Position numbers and translations under genes: made by a program. Under the pieces are notes generated by a model. It was given only the letters and a program-made list of their open reading frames with translations, had not been told where the DNA came from and did not search any database. From positions 930,001 to 994,000 of the forward strand of contig JAMZAV010000112.1 of assembly GCA_024449915.1 (NCBI GenBank): DNA of 64,000 nucleotides, written 5' to 3'. Position 1 is the stretch's first letter; every line of letters starts with the position of its first letter. Positions 21,378 to 34,119 of the stretch are shown here, piece by piece. Source of the DNA: Sweltsa coloradensis. Its lineage: Eukaryota; Arthropoda; Insecta; Plecoptera; Chloroperlidae.

Positions 21378-22526
21378 TGTTTTATTCATTTGACTAATAC
21401 AGAGTAGAAGTATTACACTATCACCTATTCTCTAGAGAGAGAGAGATAGGTGGAGTGAAATGAATAAGGTTATAATAAAATTAAGGTTAACAAATGTTTT
21501 TGTTAATACATAGATAAATGTAATAATACAATATGAACATAAAAAAATGCAATTACATTTACAATGACGCACACAATAATAATTAATACATTGTAAATAT
21601 TGATATTAATGACAATCAACAAGGTAATTTTATTTGGGAGAGCCGTCAGATAGAAACTCATGAAGTGAGTAATAACTGTTTTTAAGCAGAAAGGACTTAA
21701 GATTAGATTTGAAAGAATTGTCAGATGGGCATAAGCGAATTTTATTCGAAGGTTATTATAAATAATTGATGCTAAGTAGTATGGACCTTTAGAGAAAAGG
21801 GAAAGATTATGAGAGGAAATGTGAACTAAATTGCTGGAACGTGTAAAGTGATCATGAACAGTTGTGTTTTTGCTGGAAGATGTGGTATTAAGGCGAACAA
21901 AATGAGATGCGGACTGAATCAGGACACATGCTAGTGTTGGGATTTCTAATTGTCGAAAGAGTTCCCGACAAGATCGCTTTCTAGAAGCTCCCGCTACAAC
22001 GCTGTTGAGCTGCTGCTGGTGACGTCACACCTCACAGGGTCGGCAACATAACAAATACCAACTATAGAAACTTTGTTTCTTGATCTACAAGTACCAACAT
22101 TGAAACTTAACGCGCGGCTAAACGGCGGGAAGTTGAAAATACGCGAAATTTGAAAAATAGTTTGAAATACTTGCATTTTTTTATGCAAAATGGATCCTTT
22201 ATTTTGAGTGTTTATACTGAAATTAAAGATTTTTACAACGAATTTTATAACGAAATGAAGACTTTTTATTTGCTATTTTTCAGGGTCCCTAAAATGAATT
22301 TGAATATTTAATCGTTTGTTTAATGGGCTTTGAACCACATTGTAAAGACCAAACCCCGATCATGCGAACCTGGCGGAGAATCCGGGCGAACCAGATTGGC
22401 ATTGCCCTATTGAAATTGCAGTTATTTTCGTTACCCGAACCCGACCCGAAACCGTGGTAATTAGGACTACCCGAACCCGAACCCCCCCCCCCCCCGAACC
22501 TAAAAAGTACTACCCGCAGACCCCTA
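21018..22526. mobile_element. hAT non-autonomous element, 1509 bp, with nested insertion
   Basis: Terminal repeats TAGGGGTCTGCGGGTACCCG and the inverse CTACCCGCAGACCCCTA, with exact 8-bp duplication ATTATTTC (21010-21017, 22527-22534). No transposase. A second sequence starting at the AAGT microsatellite (21339-21377) and one ending CAGGGTCCCTA at 22292 (as in 36457-36916) lie inside, so at least one nested insertion is likely. Confidence 0.82.
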
Positions 22527-22953
22527 ATTATTTCCAATCGGGGAGAAATGCGTTTTAAAGATAATGTCATGAAAAGAGGTTACGCACGGGACTTTTTGTG
22601 GTAGGCCCTTACTAAAGGTAGGTTTTCTTTGAGCATACTATTGTTAGTCGTTTCAGAAATTTAATATCTAATTAAAATCTAGAGAAACCTAATTCATTGT
22701 CTGCTGCCCAACCATTGTTGGGGGACCACAATGATCTAGCTTAATAGGATAATTAAACAATACATTTACAAAATTAGAAACTAATTACAGTTACTATATA
22801 TATACTAAATGAATTCATAAAATAATGTCCGATGCCTTCAGAATTGATAGAGTAAGGTCTTCTATTATTGAAATAAGAACTTTGTTAACATGAAATAGGT
22901 TTTAAAAATTTTCAATGGAAGTCCTGGAAGAAGTGAGGCACAAAATTAAAATA

Positions 22954-22988
<35 letters not shown>

Positions 22989-22993
<5 letters not shown>

Positions 22994-23195
22994 GATTCAT
23001 AGCAGTTGTCGAAAAAGTTTGCCCCGACTGGGGTACGAACCCAGAACCTCCGGCTTAACGTGCCATAGCTCTACCAATTAAGCTACCGGGACCACAGAAC
23101 AAACCTTTAGGAAACTGCTATTTGTTGTGACTGTTGACTTACATGACATAAATCTTTTTCATAAAACTTTTTTGACAATTGCTATGAATCAATAA
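22989..23195 (-). mobile_element. tRNA-Asn-like inverted-repeat element, copy 2
   Basis: Same element as 8031-8229, in opposite orientation, between ATT tracts. The tRNA-like part is 23021-23092 on the minus strand with anticodon GTT, an intact A box and a B box changed to GGTTCGTACCC. The inverted end at 23165-23195 has three differences from the left one. Confidence 0.78.
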
Positions 23196-23270
23196 CTATG
23201 TCCTTAAAGCGGGCTTATGCTTAAAAACCATATATTCATTATATTATTATTATTATTATTATTATTATTT

Positions 23271-26200
23271 TATTATCATTATAATATTTCTTTATTGGTC
23301 AAACAATTTTGGGAGCATTTCGTCCTGGTTTTGGCCCACATAAGACAGGGTGAGTCTGATTGCTGAACAATCGCGCAAATTTCGATTTAAATCTGAAGTC
23401 TGAAGGTATTCTCAGAACGTAGCGAGCATGGCTGAAGCTAACTGGCGTATTTCAATTGTAGGAGGTTTCGAGCAAATGGACTTGGTTACTGGCTGAAGAC
23501 TCCCTACTACTCCAGTGCACGAACGCAACAAACACATCGCAAACTACGCAACGCATCCCTTAAATACTTGCAGCTTTTCAATCGTTTGCTTCTTTCGTGA
23601 CGGGGCAGTTCAGTTATATCTGTCACAATTGTTGTGACGACAATATAAAGATGTAGAGGTTTAGAAGAACAACTATCTAAAGGTTACTAGTCTTTTCTTG
23701 TAATAAAAGTAGTAGTTCTAACACTATTCTTGTAAATTTAAATGGTCTTATCACCTTAAAGCAAATAATAGCCGATATGGGATACCCTACTATAAAGTAC
23801 TGGTAGTTAATTTACTTTCACAAAACACTGGGAAAATTCATTCATAACTCATAAGCCATAAGCCAAATTTCAAAACAGTTCTATATTTAATTGATTCTTT
23901 ATTTTGCTTTCTGTTGTAAGTACTAAGTTGTATCCTTAATTTGTCTAAAAGTTAACCGGGCAATGCTTAGTTATTATAATTTGAGTTTACGGTTACAGTA
24001 TTTCAAAGCAAGGTGAAAAAAGTGAACAATTTGAATTGTCTTATCTACCACTAAATGGGGAAGGGGTAACCGAGTGTATTTTGGGTGGCTTACTTTGAAA
24101 AATTGTTATTACGGTGAAGAAAGTATTTGACAATATCTACCAACAATATAAAAGAAAAATTATAACCTTGGGTAAAATTTTATATATTTGGCCTACATAT
24201 TATTAATTAGGTATTGTAAAAGTAGTACATTCCTACACAAGAGAGCTTCGGGTATCCCATATCACACTGTTGGAAGGATTCAAATTTTGTCGCCACCTTA
24301 TGTTCAATATTGTAGGGAAACTTCTGCATCGAGCTAATATACAGGGGATTTCTTTAAAGGAGATTTGACTGATATTTTAGTACAGTGCATGAATGTAGTT
24401 TGTGTAACTGCAGAGAAAGTTTTTTTATGTTAGAAAATTCAAAATTTGAATCGTTCCATCTTTTGAATCTCACTATTTGTCAAAGTGTTACCAATCCTTA
24501 CTGAAATGAACATTCTTTCAGGCCTACATTAACAGTAACTAGAACACTAAGATTGCCTACTTTTTTAAATCTCTAACTGTCAATTAGTACTCATAAAATG
24601 TAAAGCAAGAGTACTAAAAGGAAACACAATTTGTATTTAAATCTAGATTTTATTCCGATGTTTTGAAGTATGGTTGGCTAGGTCTGTAATGTTCTGATAA
24701 GTAAATTGTGAATCGTTGACCATATATAGACATCACCTCCCCTCCACCCTTAGTAAATACTCGCTTCCACAAACCTTACACTTTTCTTGCTAGCGTTTCA
24801 CCTATTAACCCAGCCCCGTATGCTGTAGGTATAACATCACAAATACCCTTGCTTGAATTTTTTTGTTTGAAAATATTTTCTTTTTCGTTTCGTTAATTTC
24901 TTTACGTACCGTAACGTGTGTCTAGCATGCAATCCACCCTGCACTTGTGAGAGTAGTTGTTGTTTTTTTGGCATGGAGATAGTGGAGCCTTGCCAATAGC
25001 CAATGCCAGTGTTTTTAAAACAGAGCTCGCATGTATTTATTTCCAGTAGAATTAGGAAAAACTTTTATTTTTTTGTAAGCATATAATATGTAAATTAAGG
25101 TGTAGTCATTTTTTAAATGCCAATTTATTTTTGTTTGTCAATGATGTCAACTTTAGAAAGTTTTGTGATGTTCTCATTTAACGTTGGTTATGTTTTTGCA
25201 ATAACCTTACTAGTATGTATGAGTAACTCAATGGAGATATTAAACGTTGATCACGTTAGTGTCGCACTCATGGTACTCATGTACCGTAAGCGGTAGTTGA
25301 CTCAAATGTGAATTTCAAATGGAACAAGTGAACAACGCAATATTAGACTAACTGAAAAAGTAATAGTATTTACTCCGTTTCATATGCCAAACCAAGGCGT
25401 TATAGTGTCACCACGTTTTCTTGTGCATGTCTAAATGTATTTTATGTTTTAATCATAGTTTTGGTTTTACCAAAGACCAATAGGCTAGGACAAGCCAACT
25501 ATGATCTGTTAGTTCAATATTTAATCTATTTTATTGCCTACACAACCTACACTACTATGATAATATATTTAGCCCACAGCTTTAGATGATCTGAAACTAT
25601 TTTCTGCACCTAGTTTTCTATTTTCCCATATAAACTACTTTTTGCAATAACTCTTTTATGCGTAGGCCCATTTGGCAATTGGACTTAAACCATGTTTCCA
25701 TAAGTGTATTTTGGAACATACATTATCAGAACATGAATTTTCTGGTATTGCTAAAACTATCAGATCCTTTCACTTTGGTTACGTTTGCGGTTTTAAATCA
25801 CTTGCACTTTTTGTGTAAATCAAAGAAGCAACAGCATCATTTTTGAATGCTGTGAACTTCTTATGATAATTGTTACAGCAGGACGGCAATGATTCATTGC
25901 CATTGAATAATGAATCTAAATTAGGCCTTTTCCATGGGTCTCGAGGATGTACGTTACGTCCCTGTAGGTTCATAGATTACTGCTTTTACCTATAAGTGTT
26001 GTACTGTCATTACATAGGTACACCAATTTACTTCATTTCTTGCAAAAAATAAATAGAACTTTGGTAGCTTATGAAACTTTTTACCTGCCCATTAAATATG
26101 AATGATTGTCAGTTTTTGTGTAACTTGAATGAAAACTGGTTAAAATGTTGTCTTGTGTTCTTCTCGTATTATAGGTCTATGTACCATATCTTAATGCAAT

Positions 26201-27385
26201 CTGTTTACTTGTTCCATTTTAAATTGCCTTGTGATGACAATGAGAACACTTTGTAGAAGAGGTTTAGGGTAGAAAAGAATGTTGCCATTCAAGAGAATTG
26301 TGCACAAATCAACTGAAATACCACTCCTTAAAATATTAGAAACAAGGAAAAATAAACTAAACTTACATAATGTATCAATAATCATAATATAAAGCTGAAT
26401 GGGTATGACTATGAGATAGACTTTAAATTATCCGGTAACTATGCAAGTTTATTTTCAATTCTTGTTTTTAATAGTGACCAATGTGTCAGAGCGTGCAGTA
26501 ACTATTTGGCTTCGTAACGGCCCTACTGTATTGTAAGTTAATGATATTGGTTAAGAAATTAGTTGGCTACCATTTAAATGCCATATAAAAAAATTCCATA
26601 CCATTTAGTAAAAACTTGCGTAATGTTCACACTTTTTAACCTCACGAGGCCTTTCTCAATGGGGCACATGCACTTACCAGTATGTGCATTACAGATCTTT
26701 AATATTAGGTCATCTACTGGAATCCTTTCCATTTCTCAGTAATGTCAATTAGTTACTGGCTTTTTTTAACACGGGTTAAGAAATTAAAATATATTACTAA
26801 ATTAAAGGTTAATATTTCTAGGTTCTTGCCTGTAGCCATTTGGTCTCCCTCTTTCAATTGAAAATTAACATTTTTACATGGTTGCCTTTTCCTCTTGAAG
26901 ATTTTTTAAACCTATTCAATCATATGCACCTCCCCTAGTTAAATATTGTGGTATATGCTATCCCTGAACCACTAGTTAAATGCAAATTTAGATTCTAGGA
27001 CGACAAGATATTAAATAAAGAGATGAGATTGTATGTAATCTTATTGTAGTGATATCAGACTTTGCAGTTTGCACTGACTTGTGTTGAAAGTACTAATCAA
27101 TCTTTATGCATAGACCGTCTTTGAGAAGTACCTAGATGACTTCTTCACATTGTGTCAAAATATTTGATGTGTGACAAATTTGGAAACATTTTGACTATTG
27201 CTAGCTTATGACTGTGGTAATCTTTTAAGACATGGCTAAGATAGTTAATAAGATGATTTTTTTTCTTTCTTGTGCAAAGTTGGCCTCTTTAGCCATTTGA
27301 TAAGAATGATAAGATAATATTATGATAATAAAATATAAGATAATAAGATAAATGATGAAATTTGCTTTTCAATTTATAAAAATCA
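23271..27385. other. intron, long AT-rich stretch
   Basis: About 4 kb of the intron between SH3E and DH. I see no exon, tRNA, ORF or clear transposon end in it. One part (24236-24260) has GGGTATCCCATATC near the inverse GATATGGGATACCC (23773-23786), so a diverged inverted-repeat element between 23773 and 24260 is possible. Confidence 0.45.
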
Positions 27386-27510
27386 TCTTCTTTTCATATG
27401 CCCACAATTGACATTATTTATGTCATCATGTGTTTTCTAGTCACTCAGTAGAGATAGGACTCTGTTCCCTCCAATCCATGCCATTTGGCATATTGTCCCA
27501 AATAAAATAA
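27386..27510. repeat. dispersed repeat shared with 37044-37160
   Basis: Both have CTTCTTTTCATATGCCC, CATCATGTGTT, TAGAGA and GCCAT.TGGCAT in the same order. The family is not recognised. Confidence 0.5.
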
Positions 27511-27659
27511 CATAAAGTCCTAGTAGGGGTACGCATTTGTTTCTTACCATTAGGCCTACCTTATCTTGTTAGGCCAATTCTAAATTCTAATTAATTATTT
27601 TTTGATACTTAATATTTTTTTTTTACATTTGAATTTTTATGTTAAGACATTAAAGATTT

Positions 27660-27850
27660 ATAATAATAATTCTAATAATAATAATAATAATAAATAATAA
27701 CAAACTTCAATCTTACACCCGGTTCCAACATAAGTCAGGTCGGGGGGGGGGGGGGACGTATTACAATGTAACCTACACGGATGCTAATAAAACTGAACTG
27801 AACTGAACTGAATTATCCCCCACCCCCACCCCCACCCCTCCCCATGTGGG
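27660..27850. repeat. microsatellite cluster
   Basis: AAT repeats, a 14-base G run, four CTGAA units and a C-rich (ACCCCC)n tract follow one another within 190 bp. Confidence 0.8.
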
Positions 27851-28742
27851 CTCAAATTCTCTTCTTGGAATTCTTAAAAAAGTAAATTGGTACAGTCCAT
27901 AAAACGTATAATATTTCATCATAACTTTCCACGATTACTTTGCAATAATGAAAAGTTTTACTTCTTCTAGGAATATGCACTGTTAGAGAGTAAAGATTGG
28001 CTAATCTAAAGAAAACTCGAAGCCCAAACCATCAATAAAAGATATTACAGACTGATTGGGATAGTCTATCGAATGCATGCCTTAAATAATCACCATGCAT
28101 GCTGTACACAGTTCACAATGTCAACCATAGGCAAAATGTTTCATTAAAATTGCACAATCAAGATTAGTTTTTAATTTTGCAAGTACAGAGTAAATGAAGG
28201 AATATGGATATTTTTTACGCAGAATTGTTTCGTTCCTAATTGTTATTATTATTAGCACAATTGAGAAAATAACTCCTTTTATGGAAAGTATGCATACTGA
28301 ATGTATTTTTAACTCTTTAAATACAATATAACTTTGATGGAGTTATTGTATGCTTTATTACCTTTTGGGATTATAAATTTAATTTGTACATAGAATATTA
28401 TTTATGATATATGTAGGCTATAATGAATTATCTGCTGAAACTAAAGCATTTTGTTGATTTACTACTATTTGTATTTAATAATGTTGAATTCCCTAAATGT
28501 AAATACAATATAATCCCATTATAGGCTATATTAAGTATTAAATATAAATACCAATATTTACGTGGATTTTGGAACGTGGGGTGGAAAGTGGATTGGAAAA
28601 TGTTATATATACATAAATGTTAAAATGTTTGTTTAAATGTGTGGTAATATTAAAGGGCAATGATGGCTCAATATACTGTATTTTGTCTTGCAATTGAAAC
28701 TTTGTTCCTTATCCTTGTCCGTAGTCACTTAAAATATAAATA

Positions 28743-29557
28743 CAGTAAGATCTCTCTTATCCGAGTTGGATGAGACCGGGGCACCTCGGATTTGCGAAAA
28801 ACTCGGATGGCGCGGATCAATTGTTTATTTGCTCTCGTAGCATAGCCTGATGTGGTAAAATGATATATGACACATGTAATGGATAAAGGAACATAAAATA
28901 CACACGATACACTTCATACAGGGTATACTAAATGATTTAATAGCTTGTAATTCAAGCTCACGAACACACGTACACAATTAGGCCTACATGTCGTAATAAA
29001 AACGTATGTCTAGGCCTAGGCCTAGGCCTAAACTCGACGCAGTAGGCCTAGGCCTACAATGCAAACATAGGCCTAGGCCTAGCTCTCTTTCTCATGTGGG
29101 AAAACCTCTCACTACTATGCCCGCGCTGAAGCTCACGACGCAAGATAAGTCTGGGAAAGAAATAAGATAAGCCCAGGAATAACAATTCAATGCGTCGTGA
29201 TTACGAATTTCGTGAATCGGTTGAAACATGATTGCATCTAGTTCCACAACGACCATCTTTGAACAGCTGTGTGTGAGATGGCTGGATCGTATGCGCACGC
29301 GCAGGCACGCGACGCACACTGACCTCTATATGCTCAGTGGGTGGCACTGACGCTTACCGGCGATGCGCCCGACGCACACTGACCACTGAACTCTATACGC
29401 TCAGTACACTGATGCACACTGCTCGAAAGTCGAGATATATCGCCGATCTATCTTCTTTGCACTCACTCGTAAGGCATGCCTACAAATGTATGCGAGTACA
29501 TTTAAAAAAGTGCGGCGCGGCGTCTGTAATTATTTTTATGTTTTATTTACGTATTTA

Positions 29558-29593
<36 letters not shown>

Positions 29594-29652
29594 GCGGCTC
29601 GGTTAACACGGAACATCGGATAAGAGGAGATCGGATAAGAGGGTTCTTACTG
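28743..29652. mobile_element. pogo/Tigger-like non-autonomous element, copy 2
   Basis: Inverted relative to 9824-10707, with ends CAGTAAGATCTCTCTTATCC and GGATAAGAGGGTTCTTACTG and TA at both sides (28741-28742, 29653-29654). A 30-base-plus T run lies near the right end. At 29010-29035 it has three GGCCTA units where copy 1 has one. Confidence 0.83.
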
Positions 29653-29959
29653 TAATTAAAATTCTATTGTTCAATTATTAATTTTATGTAATAGTCATTA
29701 TCAAAGTAAGATTTTATTAATTTTCTTTTTTTAGCCCACATTTAACGCATTATTATTTTTAATCTTATATTTAATTTTTTAGAACACTTATTTTTTTTAC
29801 ATTGGATAAAGGTAAGTTGGCCCTCGGTAATGCAGAGAAGGAAAATAACAGTGCAACCCAATCATTTGTAACCAGTAACCATTACCCACTCTTATTCTAG
29901 TATACCTGTTATGATAATATCTAAGTTAGCTGTGTTAAAACTTCAAACAAATCTATTAA

Positions 29960-30526
29960 GAGGGTATGCTGAGGCTAGAATGGAGGCGAGTTTAAGCGCT
30001 CAGCTTTCTGGGTTTTTCGGGTTCACGGTTCATAACACCATTATCAAATTTCACACTTACGTTTATAAAGAATAAATCTATGTTATCCATTATGCGTATT
30101 CCTAAATTAATTCATTGATTTTTAATTAAAATTTAGTGAAATCACCAAAATTTACTAAATTTTGGTCAACTTCAGGAATTTATTCCAAGTGTACAGATTT
30201 TTTTAACTCAAATTTGCAAAATGGATATCAACGTTTAAATCAATGTGAACGCGCAGGTTAATTTGGTTTTATTGTAAGATAAACGGTTTGGTGGGAATTT
30301 CCAGAATTGTAATCCATGTTTTGGATTTCCCATTTTTTCACGTTTTGGACTTATGTCTCGCAATGGATCTTTAAGGCTTATTTTGTGCAACCAATTACGG
30401 ATATCAATATAAAAGTACTTTATTAACATCCATTTAAAATTTGGTAATGATATTACCAACCGTTCAGCAGAAATCATCAACACCTGTTTGCGCGCATTTG
30501 AGTTGAGCCAAGCTCAGCGTACCCTC
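29960..30526. mobile_element. TTAA-flanked element, 567 bp
   Basis: TTAA at 29956-29959 and 30527-30530 flanks the inverted ends GAGGGTATGCTGAG and CTCAGCGTACCCTC. TTAA duplications are made by piggyBac and Kolobok transposases. No ORF of a transposase remains. Confidence 0.72.
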
Positions 30527-30950
30527 TTAAGCTAAAAATTTAAAATTACATTTAATAAAAGTCTGTCTGCCTAGCTTAAAACTACTATGATCTAAATATT
30601 TCAATAGTATGTCCACCACCACAAAACTTTGTGGAACGTATAATTTCAATATCAGTTCATATTTGCTGATGGTAAAACATAACTCCATTTTAAAAAAAAC
30701 TTATGTGTGTTGCCTCCGCTCTTCACTACAGAAAAATATAGGTTTGTCTAAAAAAAATTAATTGTCTTATTTTCAGTTCAAATTTCTTAATTTTTAGAAT
30801 AAAAGTTAATTTTTTTTTTTAAATACAAAAACTTGTGTAAATTTTTTTGTCTTAAATAAATAACATGACGTAAAATTGAAAAAGAATCAGAGTTTAAATA
30901 CATAACTTGTGTAATCATAATTATTATCGTATGTGCGTTATCGTTATAAG

Positions 30951-31283
30951 TAGAGATGGACCGATACCAAGATTTTCGGATACCGATACCACTTTTTTCC
31001 AAACCAATTCCGATACCTATTTATTTAGAATTACCTAGAAATTAATATGTAAACAACATAACATTAAAAACTTTGCAGGATTGTAAAGGAGGAAAGGAAT
31101 GCACCTACCTTCTGGTAAACAACTTTAAATGAAATACAAATACAAACATATTATGTGAATTGGCTGAACGAAAGTTGAAGAGATGGTATCGGTATCGGCC
31201 AGTATCGACAAAATCTTTCGATACCGATTTTACCGATACCACAAGTATCGGCCGATTCTCAATATCGGTATCGGTCCACCTCA
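30951..31283. mobile_element. hAT-like MITE with GGTATCGG repeats
   Basis: Left end TAGAGATGGACCGATACC, right end GGTATCGGTCCACCTCA. Interior has many CCGATACC/GGTATCGG words in both directions. It ends about 100 bp before a DH exon. A fragment of the same family lies near 48873-48990. Confidence 0.65.
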
Positions 31284-31389
31284 AGTTTCAACTACCTGTT
31301 ACTTGTTGCTGACTCTGCATGCATTCTTGTATTGTCAGTACTAAAATGTAATTGTTTGCTATGTACTAATCTCATCTTAATCCCCTCAG

Positions 31390-31493
31390 CGGTCTCGTAC
31401 ATGAGCGAAACGGAACGGAAACGACAAGAATACATCAAAGAGTTGATCATGACAGAAGAAGCGTACATAAAGGACATGATGATAGTTCACGAC
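31390..31493 (+). CDS. ITSN: intersectin DH domain, exon 1 (CR1)
   Basis: A 104-nt exon, acceptor CCCCTCAG, donor GAC|GTACGT, phase 1 in, 0 out. It reads VSYMSETERKRQEYIKELIM and continues TEEAYIKDM. This is the first helix (conserved region 1) of a Dbl-homology domain, with the glutamates of ELIxTEExY that contact the GTPase switch region in DH domains. TERKRQ is typical of intersectin. It joins SH3E after a 15.7-kb intron holding the Penelope element. Confidence 0.95.
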
Positions 31494-31520
31494 GTACGTA
31501 TTAAACCCATGCATAGTTAC

Positions 31521-31876
31521 TAGGGTTGTGCAAAACCGCTATTTTTACCTCGAACTCGAACTTTCATAGTTTTGAAAATCGAACTTCACAAAAATTTTGA
31601 ACCGAACTTAAAGGGATATCAAACAGTTATAATAGGTCTGAATCGGCACCTCCACCAAGAAAGTATGTAACTTCTGGACTGGCCCCTCCACCATCTAAAT
31701 TTGTACCTGTAAACTGAGAACCATTTTTTGACATGTCAAATAAAAGGTGACCTTACACCACGACAATTTTTTTTAAAAATATATATATTTTTTTTAATTT
31801 GAACTTTTTTTCACTTGAACTTGAACTTTTTTAAGTTCGGGTTTGAGTTCAAATTTTAAACGTTCTCACACCCCTA
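31521..31876. mobile_element. hAT-like MITE, family 1 (copy 2)
   Basis: Ends TAGGGTTGTGCAAAACCG and CGTTCTCACACCCCTA; target duplication 6 of 8 (ATAGTTAC and CAAGTTAC). Same interior as 5331-5700, including the CGGCACCTCCACCA motif. It starts 27 bp after the donor of the first DH exon. Confidence 0.75.
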
Positions 31877-32409
31877 CAAGTTACAGTACGGCTAGTTACC
31901 TTATGTATGCAAATATATATAGGCCTATGTAACAAGTATAGGTCATCATTATCCATTGCCGTTTCCTGCTTCTGGCAGGACAAGTATAGGTATTATTATT
32001 AAAAAATAAAAAGTGAGGTGCGGCTATTATGCAAGACATTTATCAATGGTATATTTGCCTACGCATACAAAATACAACTTGAAAACACCCCAACTCTGAT
32101 TAAATTTTTTTGTAAGATGGTAAACATTTTCTATTTACTGCTTGGTCATATTGAGATGGCAGTTTTTATTATGTTTCTATTTATTGTACTGTTAGGCTAT
32201 AACTTTCAATTAAACCAGTGGAAGACGACTGATAAGTCGAAATATTGTTTTAAATCTTATTATTTATTTATTAAAGTGCAGTGTAAATTCCAATAAAATA
32301 ATTACAACATCACCTGCTCTAAAAGTTTCATCAAATTAATGTCTGGAGGTGGTATTTGCAATGTAGGCTTATGTAAATCAAACAATATGCATGACAATTT
32401 TAATTTTTG

Positions 32410-32790
32410 GAAGCCAGCGGTTTAGCCAAGATCGTTTAGCTGGTTCTTACTCAAACACCGAAGTTAAGCAACCTGCGGGCATGGTCAGGGGGAGAGTTGA
32501 CCGATCTGCCCTGAAACACACGTATACCGCTGGTTAGAGCAGACGAAGGGTTCGAGAGCTAGTGTAACGGCTTTGTTCTTCTCGACGTCTGCTCGGCAGT
32601 CCGGGTTAGTGGAGGAACCTATTATGAATGTCAAGGTTACAATGTCCTTTCGGATGGGACGTAAAGCCGTTGGTCCCTTGGCACTTTTCGAAATGAGTAG
32701 GCTACGTGCCGGTACCGGGTTTCCCCTCCTCCCTTCCATTTATACTTCCTCCTCATCTATCACCACTCATCGTCTCGAATAGCCTTAGTG
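32410..32790 (+). mobile_element. 5S-headed SINE with Deu-like core
   Basis: The 5' part (32417-32530) is a diverged 5S rRNA: CACCGAAGTTAAGCAAC, GGTCAG, GTTGACCGATCTGCC. The 3' part has CCTTTCGGATGGGACGTAAA followed by GCCGTTGGTCCC, which resembles the Deu-domain of the AmnSINE/LF-SINE/sea urchin SINE group. Such 5S plus Deu SINEs are transcribed by Pol III and moved by LINEs. It lies in the intron before DH exon 2. Confidence 0.7.
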
Positions 32791-32885
32791 CATACATATG
32801 AGAAATTAAGCAATATCAAATCAAATAACAATATTCATGTAAATTTTAATATTTAGAATTTATTTTGAGTTTTGACGGTTCCCAG

Positions 32886-33065
32886 GTGTTTGAAAAACCT
32901 CTCCGCAGCAGCAAAGTTTTGTCGAAAGAGGAAGTCGACAAGATCTTCGTGAACTGGCACGACATAAAAACATGCAACCACACATTCCTGCGAGCGCTCC
33001 TTGTGCGGAGGGAGATGAGCGCGGGCGGGGTCATTCGAATCATCGGTGACCTACTGTGTGAAAAT
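32886..33065 (+). CDS. ITSN: intersectin DH domain, exon 2
   Basis: A 180-nt exon, 60 codons, phase 0-0, acceptor GTTCCCAG, donor AAT|GTAAGT. It opens VFEKPLRSSKVLSKEEVDKI, matching the intersectin segment IFQKPL...LTEKEV. It goes on with FVNWHDI and the basic run RALLVRREM, then GVIRIIGDLL. These are the DH helices before and within conserved region 2. A 5S/Deu-type SINE sits about 100 bp upstream in the intron and a tRNA-containing repeat about 110 bp downstream. Confidence 0.95.
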
Positions 33066-33174
33066 GTAAGTTGATTACAGGTGGATCATAATGTTTGAGA
33101 ATTTATTTTATGTATTATTAATTATTGCTTATTTTCTGTAAGTGAAATAAGTAATATGATTATATGAAAATCAA

Positions 33175-33325
33175 TCAAGAGATTTAAAAATTCATCTCAG
33201 CAGGGTATCGAACCCGGGTCTCCCACATTCCAGGTAGGCGCCTTAGCTAACTAGACTACCGAGGCGGTAACTTTTTATCTTCTGAATTGTAGTTGCATTA
33301 TAGATCTGAATGGATGCGCTAACAG
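33175..33325 (-). mobile_element. tRNA-derived element, family 2 (copy 3)
   Basis: Minus-strand tRNA-like sequence at 33192-33265 with B box GGTTCGATACC and the same anticodon loop CTGGAAT as in 12813-12883, followed by the shared body ATTGTAGTTGCATTATAGATC. Confidence 0.6.
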
Positions 33326-33498
33326 TCCATAACGGAAGCCAAACACATGACACCGAAAACAGGGAGACAGCAAATTGAACGTGATTGTATTGTTTTGACT
33401 TACATTTGCCACACTTGGGTTCCACTTATAGGTCGGAACAGGCTTTGTTGGTGATATTGATATTATCGATTTGATAGTGACATTACCATTTTGATAAC

Positions 33499-34100
33499 TA
33501 GGAAAACGCTTAAGTCCCGCCGCGTTGTTGGATGAGCGTAATTGGTGTATTGAGCTGCCATGTGTTATACGGATTTTCTGTTGTTCTGTGGAAAAATCAT
33601 TACTAAGTTGAAGATTTTTTTTAAATTAATTTAAATTAAACAAAAAATAAACTTTAATTTTTAATTTTTATAGTTAATCGTAATTTAAAAAAAGAAAAAA
33701 ATCGTAAAATTGCGATTTTCATAAGAAATAATTATTAGATTGCACTCAAATTTCACACGAATATATTAATTTATAAAATTAATGTTCTGTGAAAAAATCA
33801 TTACAATTGGATAAAGCATGTAGGTGTTATAAGTAGAAGAAATTTTTCAAAAATCAAAAAAATCGTAAAATTGCGATTTTAATGAGAAATAATTTTTCGA
33901 TTGCGCTAAAAAACGTGGCAAGTTCAGAGATTTCGAAGGCCTCCATAAAATATCATCGCAATTGGAGTATCGGTTTAGCCGGAATCGTGCGGACAAACAC
34001 ACAAAAATACAAAAAGAAAGAAAGAAAAAAAATATATATTTCGGATTTTTTTCTCCAGTGTAGTGAAATGGAATCTTCGCTACGCTCATCCAATCAACTA
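33499..34100. repeat. GGATGAGC repeat family, copy 1
   Basis: One end reads AGGAAAACGC, AGTCCCGCCGCG and GGATGAGC; the other CTTCGCTACGCTCATCCAAT. The same pattern, inverted, is at 38708-39455, and a shorter copy at 42864-43235. Inside are TCGTAAAATTGCGATTTT words. No ORF; probably a MITE of unknown type. Confidence 0.6.
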
Positions 34101-34119
34101 ATGAAAAAAGTATAAAAAG

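Noticed and set aside
29010..29075. Telomere-like hexamer array (TAGGCC)n
   Set aside because: At most three units, inside a transposon, and scattered singly elsewhere; not telomeric.
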